64,000 nt of DNA from Mesorhizobium sp. ES1-4 (GTDB taxonomy: Bacteria; Pseudomonadota; Alphaproteobacteria; Rhizobiales; Rhizobiaceae): assembly GCF_020164745.1 (NCBI RefSeq), contig NZ_JAIUGV010000004.1, positions 1-64,000 of the forward strand, written 5' to 3'. A program made the position numbers and the translations under genes. Below the pieces are notes generated by a model. That model worked only from the letters and a program-made list of their open reading frames with translations, was not told the DNA's origin and made no database searches. Below, one piece after another: positions 49,363 through 60,632 of this stretch (position 1 is its first letter; the number at the start of each line of letters is the position of its first letter).

Positions 49363-51825
49363 ATGACATCCGCCATGACGATCGAAGCCCCCGCTCTCGA
49401 CAATCCCGACCCCAAGACGCTCGCCGAAGAGGTCTTGATGTCGCTCAAATACCGGGTCGGCAAGGACACCACCGTCGCGACCCAGTACGACTGGCTGACC
49501 GCGTCGATCAAGGTCGTGCGCGACCGTGTCGTCGACCACTGGATGCAGGCGACCAAGGAAGCCTACGACCAGCAGGAAAAGCGTGTCTATTACCTGTCGC
49601 TCGAATTCCTGATCGGGCGCCTGATGCGCGACGCCTTTTCCAATCTCGGGCTGATGGACAACATGCGCGAGGCCTTGTCCTCGCTCGGCGTCGATCTCGA
49701 CGTGATCGCCGCCCTCGAGCCGGATGCGGCCCTCGGCAATGGCGGCCTTGGCCGGCTCGCCGCCTGCTTCATGGAAAGCATGGCGACCGTCGACATTCCC
49801 GCGCATGGCTACGGCATCCGCTATGCCAACGGCATGTTCCGCCAGGAAATCCACGACGGCTGGCAGGTCGAGTTGCCCGAGACCTGGCTGGATCACGGCA
49901 ACCCCTGGGAATTCGAGCGCCGCGAACGCTCCTTCGAAGTCGGCTTCGGCGGTTCGGTCGAATCGATCACCTCAAAGGACGGCCGCCTTGAGCGGCATGT
50001 CTGGAAGCCGACCGAGCATGTGCTTGCCGTCGCCTACGACACGCCGGTGGCCGGCTGGCGGGCCAAGCGCGTCAACACGCTGCGGCTGTGGTCGGGCATG
50101 CCGATCGATCCGATCCTGCTCGACAAGTTCAACGCCGGCGACCACATCGGGGCGCTGGCCGAAAGCAACAAGGCCGATGCCCTGTCGCGCGTGCTCTATC
50201 CCGCCGATTCCCACAAGGCCGGACAGGAACTCAGGCTCAGGCAGGAATATTTCTTCTCCACCGCTTCGCTGCAGGACATTCTGCAGCGGCATCTGAGCCA
50301 ATATGGCGATCTGAGATCGCTGCCCGACAAGGCGGCGATCCACCTCAACGACACCCATCCGGCGATCGCCGTGCCTGAACTGCTGCGGCTCTTGATGGAT
50401 GTCCACGGCATGGACTTCGACCTCGCCTGGGACATCACCAAGCGCACCTTCGGCTACACCAACCACACGCTGCTGCCCGAGGCGCTGGAAAGCTGGCCGG
50501 TGCCGCTGTTCGAGCGGTTGCTGCCGCGTCACATGCAGATCGTCTACGCAATCAACGCGCAAGTGCTCCTGGAGGCGCGCGCCACCAACCAGTTTTCCGG
50601 CGAACAGATCAGCCGCATCTCGCTGATCCAGGAGAACGGCGACCGCCGGGTGCGCATGGGCAATTTGGCCTTTGTCGGCTCGCATTCGATCAACGGCGTG
50701 TCGGCGCTGCACACCGAGTTGATGAAGGAGACGGTCTTCGCCGACCTCCACAAGCTTTATCCCGACCGCATCAACAACAAGACCAACGGCATCACGCCGC
50801 GCCGCTGGCTGATCCAGTGCAATCCGGGCCTCACCGCGCTTGCCCGCGAGGCGATCGGCGACCGCTTCATGGACGACATCGAGGCGATCAAGGGGCTCGA
50901 TCCTCTCGCCGGCGACACCGCTTTCCGCGAAAAATTCGCCGCCGTGAAGCGCCAGAACAAAGTGAGGCTTGCCAACCTGGTCGCCGACCGCCTCGGCATC
51001 AAGCTCGACCCTTCGGCGCTCTTCGACATCCAGGTCAAGCGTATCCACGAATACAAGCGCCAGTTGCTCAACATTCTCGAAGCGATCGCGCTCTATGACC
51101 AGATCCGCTCGCATCCCGAGCGCGACTGGATGCCGCGCGTGAAATTCTTCGGCGGCAAGGCGGCGCCCAGCTACCACAACGCCAAGCTGATCATCAAACT
51201 GGCCAACGACGTCGCCAGGGTGATCAACAGTGACCCTTCGGTGCGCGGCCTGCTGAAGGTCGTGTTCGTCCCGAACTACAATGTCAGCCTGGCCGAGGTG
51301 CTGATGCCGGCCGCCGATCTCTCGGAGCAGATATCGACCGCCGGCATGGAAGCGTCGGGAACCGGCAATATGAAGTTCGCGCTGAACGGCGCGCTGACCA
51401 TCGGCACGCTCGACGGCGCCAATGTCGAGATCAAGGAGCATGTCGGCGACGACAACATCTTCATCTTCGGCCTCACCACCGAAGAAGTCGCCGAACGGCG
51501 TAACAATGGCTACGATCCGCGCGCCGTCATCGAGGCGTCTCCCGAACTGGCGCAGGCGGTCGCGGCCGTTTCGTCGGGTGTTTTCTCGCCCGATGATCCC
51601 AATCGCTACCGCGACCTCATCGACGGTCTCTACAACACCGACTGGTTCATGGTCGCCGCGGATTTCGATGCCTATGCCGCCTGCCAGCGCGATGTCGATG
51701 CCGTCTGGCGCAACAGCCCGGACTGGTACGCCCGCGCCATCCGCAACGTCGCGCGCGTCGGCTGGTTTTCCTCCGATCGCACGATCCGCCAATACGCGAA
51801 AGAAATCTGGAACGTGCCCGTCTGA
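49363..51825 (+). CDS. glgP: Glycogen phosphorylase
   Basis: 820 residues from ATG 49363 (GAGAGG upstream). It releases glucose-1-phosphate from glycogen using phosphate. Family blocks include YYLSLEFLIGRLMRDAF, ALGNGGLGRLAACFMES and GYGIRYANGMFRQ. The PLP-binding Lys671 is in SGTGNMKFALNGAL. KRIHEYKRQLLNILEAI is the usual phosphate-binding stretch. It is the first gene of the glycogen operon, 132 bases after frcA. The region between may hold the promoter; no operator was recognised. Confidence 0.97.
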   Translation: MTSAMTIEAPALDNPDPKTLAEEVLMSLKYRVGKDTTVATQYDWLTASIKVVRDRVVDHWMQATKEAYDQQEKRVYYLSLEFLIGRLMRDAFSNLGLMDNMREALSSLGVDLDVIAALEPDAALGNGGLGRLAACFMESMATVDIPAHGYGIRYANGMFRQEIHDGWQVELPETWLDHGNPWEFERRERSFEVGFGGSVESITSKDGRLERHVWKPTEHVLAVAYDTPVAGWRAKRVNTLRLWSGMPIDPILLDKFNAGDHIGALAESNKADALSRVLYPADSHKAGQELRLRQEYFFSTASLQDILQRHLSQYGDLRSLPDKAAIHLNDTHPAIAVPELLRLLMDVHGMDFDLAWDITKRTFGYTNHTLLPEALESWPVPLFERLLPRHMQIVYAINAQVLLEARATNQFSGEQISRISLIQENGDRRVRMGNLAFVGSHSINGVSALHTELMKETVFADLHKLYPDRINNKTNGITPRRWLIQCNPGLTALAREAIGDRFMDDIEAIKGLDPLAGDTAFREKFAAVKRQNKVRLANLVADRLGIKLDPSALFDIQVKRIHEYKRQLLNILEAIALYDQIRSHPERDWMPRVKFFGGKAAPSYHNAKLIIKLANDVARVINSDPSVRGLLKVVFVPNYNVSLAEVLMPAADLSEQISTAGMEASGTGNMKFALNGALTIGTLDGANVEIKEHVGDDNIFIFGLTTEEVAERRNNGYDPRAVIEASPELAQAVAAVSSGVFSPDDPNRYRDLIDGLYNTDWFMVAADFDAYAACQRDVDAVWRNSPDWYARAIRNVARVGWFSSDRTIRQYAKEIWNVPV

Positions 51826-51896
51826 TGTGATTGCATAAGGCCACGAACGATGGCCGCAAAAACAAACACTTGGTGCCCGGGGAGGGCGACCGCCTG

Positions 51897-54110
51897 ATGA
51901 GGAAGCCGCGCGCGACCGCTGCGACAAGCGGGCCGGACGGACTGGCACCAGCCAGCGATGTTGCGGCGATTGTCGCCGGTACGCACGGCAATCCCTTTGC
52001 GGTTCTCGGCGTTCAGGAGGCCGGCAAGAGCCTGTTCGCCCGCTGCTTTGTTCCAAACGCCGAATTCGTCACCGCCTATACGCTGACTGGTATCCCGGCG
52101 GGCGAGTTGACCAGGCGCGATGATGCCGGTTTCTTCGAGGGCAAACTGTCGATCAGGAAGCGCCAGCCGCTCCGCTACCATGTGCGCAACACCGGCGGCG
52201 ACTGGTGGCTGACCGATCCCTATTCGTTCGGTCCGGTGCTCGGACCGATGGACGATTACTACATCGCCGAGGGTTCGCATCTCAGGCTGTTCGACAAGCT
52301 TGGCGCGCACGTCATCGAACACGAAGGCGCTTCAGGCGTGCATTTCGCTGTGTGGGCTCCAAATGCCAGGCGCGTCTCGGTGGTTGGCGATTTCAATGAC
52401 TGGGACGGCCGCCGGCATACGATGCGCGACCGTCGCGACACGGGCATCTGGGAGCTGTTCATTCCCGATATTGGTGCCGGCCGGCCGTATAAATACGAGA
52501 TCATCGGTCCCGATGGCGTGAGATTGCCGCTGAAGGCCGATCCGTTCGCCTTCAAGTCGGAGCTGCGCCCGGCGACGGCCTCGGTGACCGCGGTGCCGCC
52601 GGCGCATGCATGGGGCGACGAGGCGCATCGCAACTACTGGCGCAATGCCGACCCTCGGCGCGAGGCCATCTCGATCTACGAAGTCCACGCCGGTTCCTGG
52701 CAGCTTCGCGACGACGGCACCTTCCTGTCATGGGATGAACTGGCCGACCGGCTGATCCCCTATGTGGTCGAGACCGGTTTCACCCATATCGAATTCCTGC
52801 CGATCTCCGAGCATCCCTATGATCCGTCCTGGGGTTATCAGACAACCGGCCTCTACGCGCCGTCGGCGCGCTTCGGCGATCCGGACGGCTTTGCCCGTTT
52901 TGTCGACGGCGCCCACCGTGCCGGCATCGGCGTCATCCTCGACTGGGTGCCGGCGCATTTCCCTGTCGACGAGCACGGCCTGGTCCATTTCGACGGCACC
53001 GCGCTCTACGAGCACGCCGACCCGCGCAAGGGCTTCCACCCGGACTGGAACACCGCGATCTACAATTTCGGCCGCCGCGAGGTGGTGTCGTTCCTTGTCA
53101 ACAACGCGCTGTTCTGGGCCGAAAAATACCATGTCGACGGTCTTCGCGTCGACGCGGTAGCCTCGATGCTATACCTCGACTATTCGCGCAAGCAGGGCGA
53201 ATGGATCCCCAACGAGAAGGGTGGGCGCGAAAACCTGGAGGCAGTCAGCTTCCTGCAGAAGATGAACAAGGAGCTCTACGGGCACCATCCCGGCGTCATG
53301 ACCATCGCCGAGGAATCGACTTCATGGCCAAAGGTCTCGGCTCCTGTCCATGAAGGCGGGTTGGGCTTCGGCTTCAAGTGGAACATGGGCTTCATGCACG
53401 ACACGCTGGAGTATTTTTCCAAGGAGCCGATTTTCCGCAAGCACCACCATAACGAGCTGACCTTCGGCCTGACCTACGCGTTCTCGGAGAATTTCGTGCT
53501 GCCGCTCTCGCATGACGAGGTCGTGCATGGCAAAGGCACGCTGCTGGGAAAGATGGCCGGTGACGACTGGCAGAAATTCGCGACCTTGCGTGCCTATTAC
53601 GGCTTCATGTGGGGTTATCCCGGCAAGAAGCTGCTGTTCATGGGCCAGGAATTCGCGCAGCGCCGCGAATGGAGCGAGGCGCGCGCGCTTGATTGGAACC
53701 TGCTCGATTTCCGTCCGCATCGCGGCGTCTGGCAGACGGTGCGCGATCTCAACTATCTCTACCGCTCACGGCCGGCTCTGCATGGCCGCGACTGCGAGCC
53801 GGAAGGGTTTTCCTGGCTGATCGTCGACGACAGCCAGAATTCGGTTTTCGCCTGGGTGCGCAACGCGCCTGGCGGCAATCCGGTCGCCGTCATCTCCAAC
53901 TTCACGCCGGTGCCGCGCGACAATTATCGTGTGCCGCTGCCGAAGGCCGGCAAGTGGCGCGAGATCATCAACACCGACGCATCCGAATATGGCGGCTCCG
54001 GCATGGGCAATGGCGGCGCGGTCGAGGCAAGGGCTGAGGGCAAGAGCATCTCGGCAACGATGCTTCTGCCGCCGCTGTCGACGATCATGCTCGAGCACGT
54101 TGCCGATTGA
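51897..54110 (+). CDS. glgB: 1,4-alpha-glucan branching enzyme
   Basis: 737 residues from ATG 51897, preceded by GGGGAGGG; a TTG at 51831 is in frame but unlikely. It has an N-terminal GlgB-type domain, the CBM48 segment (FAVWAPNARRVSVVGDFNDW), and the GH13 barrel. Nucleophile Asp419 is in GLRVDAVASM, acid Glu472 in TIAEEST, and the transition-state Asp in LPLSHDEVVHGKG. It cuts alpha-1,4 chains and rejoins them as alpha-1,6 branches. It lies 71 bases after glgP and before glgC in one operon. Confidence 0.97.
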   Translation: MRKPRATAATSGPDGLAPASDVAAIVAGTHGNPFAVLGVQEAGKSLFARCFVPNAEFVTAYTLTGIPAGELTRRDDAGFFEGKLSIRKRQPLRYHVRNTGGDWWLTDPYSFGPVLGPMDDYYIAEGSHLRLFDKLGAHVIEHEGASGVHFAVWAPNARRVSVVGDFNDWDGRRHTMRDRRDTGIWELFIPDIGAGRPYKYEIIGPDGVRLPLKADPFAFKSELRPATASVTAVPPAHAWGDEAHRNYWRNADPRREAISIYEVHAGSWQLRDDGTFLSWDELADRLIPYVVETGFTHIEFLPISEHPYDPSWGYQTTGLYAPSARFGDPDGFARFVDGAHRAGIGVILDWVPAHFPVDEHGLVHFDGTALYEHADPRKGFHPDWNTAIYNFGRREVVSFLVNNALFWAEKYHVDGLRVDAVASMLYLDYSRKQGEWIPNEKGGRENLEAVSFLQKMNKELYGHHPGVMTIAEESTSWPKVSAPVHEGGLGFGFKWNMGFMHDTLEYFSKEPIFRKHHHNELTFGLTYAFSENFVLPLSHDEVVHGKGTLLGKMAGDDWQKFATLRAYYGFMWGYPGKKLLFMGQEFAQRREWSEARALDWNLLDFRPHRGVWQTVRDLNYLYRSRPALHGRDCEPEGFSWLIVDDSQNSVFAWVRNAPGGNPVAVISNFTPVPRDNYRVPLPKAGKWREIINTDASEYGGSGMGNGGAVEARAEGKSISATMLLPPLSTIMLEHVAD

Positions 54111-54156
54111 GCATCGGCCGGAACATGGCGAGACTGAGTAACTCGGGAGGGTATAA

Positions 54157-55422
54157 ATGGCAGACTTCAAAAGAACCCAGCCACTGGCTCGCGACGCCAT
54201 GGCCTATGTGCTGGCCGGCGGGCGCGGCAGCCGTCTCAAGGAGCTGACCGACCGGCGCGCCAAGCCGGCGGTCTATTTCGGCGGCAAGACGCGCATCATC
54301 GATTTCGCGCTCTCCAATGCCTTGAACTCCGGCATCCGCCGCCTCGGCGTCGCCACCCAGTACAAGGCGCATTCGCTGATCCGCCACCTGCAACGCGGCT
54401 GGAACTTCCTGCGGCCCGAACGAAACGAGAGCTTCGACATCCTGCCGGCGAGCCAGCGCGTATCGGAAACGCAATGGTATGAAGGCACGGCGGACGCCGT
54501 CTACCAGAACATCGACATCATCGAGGCCTATGGCCCGGAATACATGGTGATCCTGGCTGGCGACCACATCTACAAGATGGATTACGAGCTGATGCTGCGC
54601 CAGCATGTCGATGCCGGCGCCGATGTCACGGTCGGCTGCCTCGAGGTGCCGCGCATGGAAGCGACAGGCTTCGGCGTCATGCATGTCGATGCGAAGGACA
54701 ACATCATCGCCTTCGTCGAAAAGCCCGCTGATCCGCCCGGCATTCCCGACAATCCGGAATTCGCGCTGGCCTCGATGGGCATCTACGTCTTCAAGACCAA
54801 GTTCCTGATGGACCAGCTGCGCCGTGACGCGGCCGAGCCAGGCTCTAGCCGTGACTTCGGCAAGGACATCATCCCCTATATCGTCACGCACGGTAAGGCG
54901 ATCGCGCACCGCTTCACCAAGTCCTGCGTGCGTTCGACCGCGGAGAACGAGGCTTACTGGCGCGATGTCGGGACGGTCGATGCCTATTGGGAGGCCAACA
55001 TCGACTTGACCGACGTGACGCCCGAGCTCGACCTCTACGACCGCGACTGGCCGATCTGGACCTATGCCGAACTGAAGCCGCCGGCAAAGTTCGTCCATGA
55101 CGAGGACGGCAGGCGCGGTTCTGCCGTCTCCTCACTGGTGTCGGGCGATTGCATCGTCTCGGGCGCTTCGCTGAAGAAGAGCCTGATCTTCACCGGCGCG
55201 CGCATCAATTCCTATTCGACCCTGGAAGAGGTTGTCATGCTGCCGGACGTCCATGTCGGCCGGAACGCAAAGTTGAAGCGCGTCGTCATCGACCACGGTG
55301 TAAGGATACCGGAAGGGCTGGTGATCGGCGAGGATCCCGCGCTCGACGCCAAGCGCTTCCGCGTTTCGGAAAAAGGCATCTGCCTGGTCACGCAGGACAT
55401 GATCGACAAGCTGAAATTATAG
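54157..55422 (+). CDS. glgC: Glucose-1-phosphate adenylyltransferase
   Basis: 421 residues with CGGGAGGG upstream. It makes ADP-glucose, the committed precursor of bacterial glycogen, and is normally the allosteric control point. The nucleotide motif is [21 protein letters not shown], with [31 protein letters not shown] and [11 protein letters not shown] following. The C-terminal left-handed helix region ([14 protein letters not shown], then [16 protein letters not shown]) is present. It sits between glgB and glgA, 46 bases after glgB. Confidence 0.97.
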   Translation: MADFKRTQPLARDAMAYVLAGGRGSRLKELTDRRAKPAVYFGGKTRIIDFALSNALNSGIRRLGVATQYKAHSLIRHLQRGWNFLRPERNESFDILPASQRVSETQWYEGTADAVYQNIDIIEAYGPEYMVILAGDHIYKMDYELMLRQHVDAGADVTVGCLEVPRMEATGFGVMHVDAKDNIIAFVEKPADPPGIPDNPEFALASMGIYVFKTKFLMDQLRRDAAEPGSSRDFGKDIIPYIVTHGKAIAHRFTKSCVRSTAENEAYWRDVGTVDAYWEANIDLTDVTPELDLYDRDWPIWTYAELKPPAKFVHDEDGRRGSAVSSLVSGDCIVSGASLKKSLIFTGARINSYSTLEEVVMLPDVHVGRNAKLKRVVIDHGVRIPEGLVIGEDPALDAKRFRVSEKGICLVTQDMIDKLKL

Positions 55423-55441
55423 CGGAGTGGGGTTGTCGCTG

Positions 55442-56887
55442 ATGCAGGTTCTGTCGGTCACGCCAGAGATTTTCCCGCTGATCAAGACCGGCGGGCTTGC
55501 CGACGTGACCGGGGCGCTGCCCATCGCGCTCGCGGCCAAGGGCGTGACAATGCGCACGCTCATTCCGGGCTTTCCGGTGGTGATGAACGCTTTCAAGAAA
55601 AAGAAGGCCGTCTATCAGTATCCCTTACTGCAGGGCGGCAAGGCCTCGGTGCATGCCGTCGAGGTCGCCGGGCTCGACCTTTTCGTGCTCGACGCGCCGC
55701 ATCTCTTCGACCGTCCGGGCGGTCCCTATGGCAATGCCTCGGGCGCGGACTGGCCGGACAATTGGCGGCGCTTCGCGGCGCTGAGCCAGGCCGGCGCCGA
55801 TATCGCCGGCGGCGCCATTTCGGGCTATCTGCCTGACATCGTCCATGCCCATGACTGGCAGTCGGCAATGACGCTGGCGTACATGCGTTACGGCAAGGCC
55901 GTCGGCACACCGACGATGATGACCGTCCACAATCTCGCCTTCCAGGGCCAGTTCGGCGCCGGCATCTTCGGCGAACTTGGCTTGCCGGCGGCGGCGATGG
56001 CGCTTGACGGGGTCGAATATTATGGCGGCGTCGGCTTCCTCAAAGCCGGCCTACAGGCCGCCTGGGCTATCACAACGGTAAGCCCGACCTATGCACAGGA
56101 GATTCGCTCGCCGGAGTTCGGCATGGGCCTCGATGGCCTGATCAACATGCGCTCCAGCGATCTCTACGGCATCGTCAACGGCATCGACACCGCCATCTGG
56201 GATCCAAAAGCCGACAAGCATCTGGTATCGACCTATACGGCCGATACGTTGAAGGCCCGCGCGCCCAACAGGGCCGCGGTCGAGGATCGTTTCGGCCTTG
56301 ATCGCGACGGCAGCCCGATTGTCTGTGTCGTCAGCCGGCTGACCTGGCAGAAGGGCATGGACATATTGGCGACGGTGATCGACGGCATCGTCGCGACAGG
56401 CGCCAGGCTGGCCGTCCTGGGCTCGGGCGACGCCGGGCTCGAAGGCGCGCTGCTGGCCGCTGCCGCACGCCACCGTGGCCGTATCGGCGTGGTGGTCGGC
56501 TATGACGAGGGACTGTCGCACATCATGCAGGGCGGCTGCGACGCCATTGTCATCCCTTCACGCTTCGAGCCTTGTGGGCTGACGCAGCTATACGGTCTGC
56601 GCTATGGCTGCGTGCCGGTGGTCGCACGCACCGGTGGCCTCGCCGACACGATCATCGATGCCAATGAGGCAGCAATGGCGGCCGGCGTGGCGACCGGGTT
56701 CCAGTTTGCTCCCAACAATGGCGGCGCGATGCTGCACGCCATCCGCCGCCTGGCCGATGCTTACGCCAACCCCGCCGCCTTCGAGGCCATCCAGCGCCAG
56801 GGCATGAAGAGCGACGTCTCGTGGGATCGAAGCGCGGAAAAATATGTTGAGCTTTATCGTCTTCTGCTTTCGAAAAGGGTTGCCTGA
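55442..56887 (+). CDS. glgA: Glycogen synthase (ADP-glucose)
   Basis: 481 residues when started at ATG 55442; GTG 55427 is in frame but adds a tail not usual in the family. The N-terminal [13 protein letters not shown] (Lys15) binds ADP-glucose. [32 protein letters not shown] and the GT5 C-terminal block [20 protein letters not shown] with Glu are all present. It extends alpha-1,4-glucan chains from ADP-glucose. pgm starts 3 bases after its stop. Confidence 0.96.
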   Translation: MQVLSVTPEIFPLIKTGGLADVTGALPIALAAKGVTMRTLIPGFPVVMNAFKKKKAVYQYPLLQGGKASVHAVEVAGLDLFVLDAPHLFDRPGGPYGNASGADWPDNWRRFAALSQAGADIAGGAISGYLPDIVHAHDWQSAMTLAYMRYGKAVGTPTMMTVHNLAFQGQFGAGIFGELGLPAAAMALDGVEYYGGVGFLKAGLQAAWAITTVSPTYAQEIRSPEFGMGLDGLINMRSSDLYGIVNGIDTAIWDPKADKHLVSTYTADTLKARAPNRAAVEDRFGLDRDGSPIVCVVSRLTWQKGMDILATVIDGIVATGARLAVLGSGDAGLEGALLAAAARHRGRIGVVVGYDEGLSHIMQGGCDAIVIPSRFEPCGLTQLYGLRYGCVPVVARTGGLADTIIDANEAAMAAGVATGFQFAPNNGGAMLHAIRRLADAYANPAAFEAIQRQGMKSDVSWDRSAEKYVELYRLLLSKRVA

Positions 56888-58519
<1,632 letters not shown>

Positions 58520-58574
58520 GGGTGGTGGAGAGGCTCCTCCTTCGGACCCCACAAGGGCGGAAGGGCGCGCGCAC

Positions 58575-60632
58575 ATGACGTCCCTGGGCGCCACCATCAC
58601 CCCTGACGGCATCCGCTTCGCCGCATGGTCCTCGTCGGCCCGTCGCCTCTGGGTTTCGATTTTTGACGAGCAGGGAAACCGCGAGCTCGATCGCCTCGAG
58701 TTGCAGCCGGAAGGCGACGGCGTACATGCGCTCTTCGTCTCCGGCTTGGCCGCGGGGGCGCGCTACGGCCTGCGTGCCGATGGCGACTATGCCCCCGAGC
58801 GTGGGCTTTGGTTCGACCCCGACAAGCTGCTGACCGATCCTTACGCCGTCGAAATCGATCGTGCCTATGCCTATCACTGGCGGCTCGCCGCGCGGCGCAA
58901 TGAGGGCACCGACACCGCGTCACTGATGCCCAAGACGGTGGCCAGGGCCTTGTCCACGGCTCCACCGATCCTGCCGCCGCTGTTTCGTCAGGGCGGCCTG
59001 ATCTACGAATTGAATGTCCGGGCCTTCACCAAGCTCCACCCGGATGTGCCGGAAGAACAGCGCGGCACGATCGCAGCACTTGCCCATCCGGCCATCATCG
59101 GGCATCTGCAAAGGCTGGGCGTCTCCGCTGTCGAACTGATGCCCGTGACGGCGTCCATCGACGAGCGGCATCTGCCGCCGCTGGGCTTGAGCAACGCCTG
59201 GGGCTACAATCCCGTGACCTTCATGGCGCTCGACCCTCGCCTTGCGCCCGGCGGCCTGACGGAATTGCAAGACACGGTCGCCGCGCTGCGCCGGGCCGGC
59301 ATCGGCACCATTCTTGATCTCGTCTTCAACCACACGGGCGAAAGCGACAGGCTGGGTCCGACGCTCTCGCTGCGCGGGCTCGACAACCAGGCCTATTATC
59401 GGCACAGGCCGGATGGCGGGCTGGTCAATGACACCGGCACCGGCAACACGATCGCTTGCGACCATCCGGTGGTGCGGGAAATGGTGCTCGACACACTCCG
59501 TCATTTCGTACGCCAGGCCGGCGTCGACGGCTTTCGCTTCGATCTGGCGCCGGTGTTGGGCCGGGTCGATGGTGCCTTCGATCCGGAAGCGCCGCTGCTG
59601 CGGGCCATCACCCATGATCCGGTGCTTTGCGACCGCGTGCTGATCGCCGAGCCTTGGGATATAGGGGCAAACGGCTATCAACTGGGCAATTTCCGGCCGC
59701 CGTTCCTTGAGTGGAACGATCGCTACCGCGACGATGTCAGACGGTTCTGGCGCGGCGATGCCGGCATGGTTGGTACGCTCGCCACGCGCCTTGCCGGTTC
59801 TTCCGACCTGTTCGACAGGGCAGGGGGGCCGGGAAGCCGCGCCGTGAATTTTATCGCCGCCCATGACGGCATGACGCTGGCCGACATCGTCGCCTATCAG
59901 AGCAAGCACAACGCAGCCAATGGCGAGCAGAACCGCGACGGCCACAACGACAACCTGTCCTGGAACAATGGCGTCGAGGGAGACACGAACGAGACAGCGA
60001 TCATCACGGCCCGTTTCGACGACCAGCGCGCACTGCTGGCCACCTTGTTCGCGTCGCGCGGCACCATCATGCTGACAGCAGGCGACGAGTTCGGCAGAAC
60101 GCAGAAGGGCAACAACAACGCCTATGCACAAGACAATGCCATCACCTGGCTTGACTGGGCGGTCCGCGATCGTGCGCTGGAGCGTTATGCGTCGGCGCTC
60201 GCGGCGCTTCGCCAGGCGATGCCTGCCCTGTCGGACACCTGTTTCCTGACCGGAGAGCCGGTCGGGGCCTCAGGCGCTCCCGACGTCGCCTGGTTGACCG
60301 AGACCGGTGAGCCGCTTGCCGAGACCGACTGGAACGACGCCGGCCGGCATCGCCTCGTCATGCTGCTTGCCTACGAGGATGGCAGGGTTGCCGTCATGAT
60401 CAATGGTGACCGTCGCCAATGCGTCTTCACCTTGCCGGCGCGAGACGGCTTCCGGTGGCGCCCGGCAATCGAAACGCAGGCGGTCGACCTTCTACGCCCG
60501 CTGCCGGGCCGCAGCGTCAATTTCATGGCAGAATATCCCGAAACGGCACAGCCGGTTTTCGCGCAATTCGATGCGAAATCAAAAGACAGTTCGCGCAGGG
60601 CCGGGAAGGCCCGTGCGGGGAAAGGTTCATGA
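58575..60632 (+). CDS. glgX: Glycogen debranching enzyme GlgX
   Basis: 685 residues. It removes short alpha-1,6 branches left by phosphorylase. The N-terminal CBM48-like part (TITPDGIRFAAWSSSARRLW) leads to the GH13 barrel, with ELNVRAFTKLHPDVPEEQRG, nucleophile Asp323 in GFRFDLAPVLG and Glu359 in IAEPWDIG. NFIAAHDGMTLADIVAYQSK and LTAGDEFGRTQKGNNNAYAQ are GlgX landmarks. The C-terminal tail is Lys/Arg-rich. Its stop overlaps the next gene's ATG (ATGA). Confidence 0.95.
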   Translation: MTSLGATITPDGIRFAAWSSSARRLWVSIFDEQGNRELDRLELQPEGDGVHALFVSGLAAGARYGLRADGDYAPERGLWFDPDKLLTDPYAVEIDRAYAYHWRLAARRNEGTDTASLMPKTVARALSTAPPILPPLFRQGGLIYELNVRAFTKLHPDVPEEQRGTIAALAHPAIIGHLQRLGVSAVELMPVTASIDERHLPPLGLSNAWGYNPVTFMALDPRLAPGGLTELQDTVAALRRAGIGTILDLVFNHTGESDRLGPTLSLRGLDNQAYYRHRPDGGLVNDTGTGNTIACDHPVVREMVLDTLRHFVRQAGVDGFRFDLAPVLGRVDGAFDPEAPLLRAITHDPVLCDRVLIAEPWDIGANGYQLGNFRPPFLEWNDRYRDDVRRFWRGDAGMVGTLATRLAGSSDLFDRAGGPGSRAVNFIAAHDGMTLADIVAYQSKHNAANGEQNRDGHNDNLSWNNGVEGDTNETAIITARFDDQRALLATLFASRGTIMLTAGDEFGRTQKGNNNAYAQDNAITWLDWAVRDRALERYASALAALRQAMPALSDTCFLTGEPVGASGAPDVAWLTETGEPLAETDWNDAGRHRLVMLLAYEDGRVAVMINGDRRQCVFTLPARDGFRWRPAIETQAVDLLRPLPGRSVNFMAEYPETAQPVFAQFDAKSKDSSRRAGKARAGKGS

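Noticed and set aside
49972..52056. 694-codon leftward open frame opposite glgP
   Set aside because: Typical antisense artefact of GC-rich codon use; glgP on the plus strand has full family motifs.
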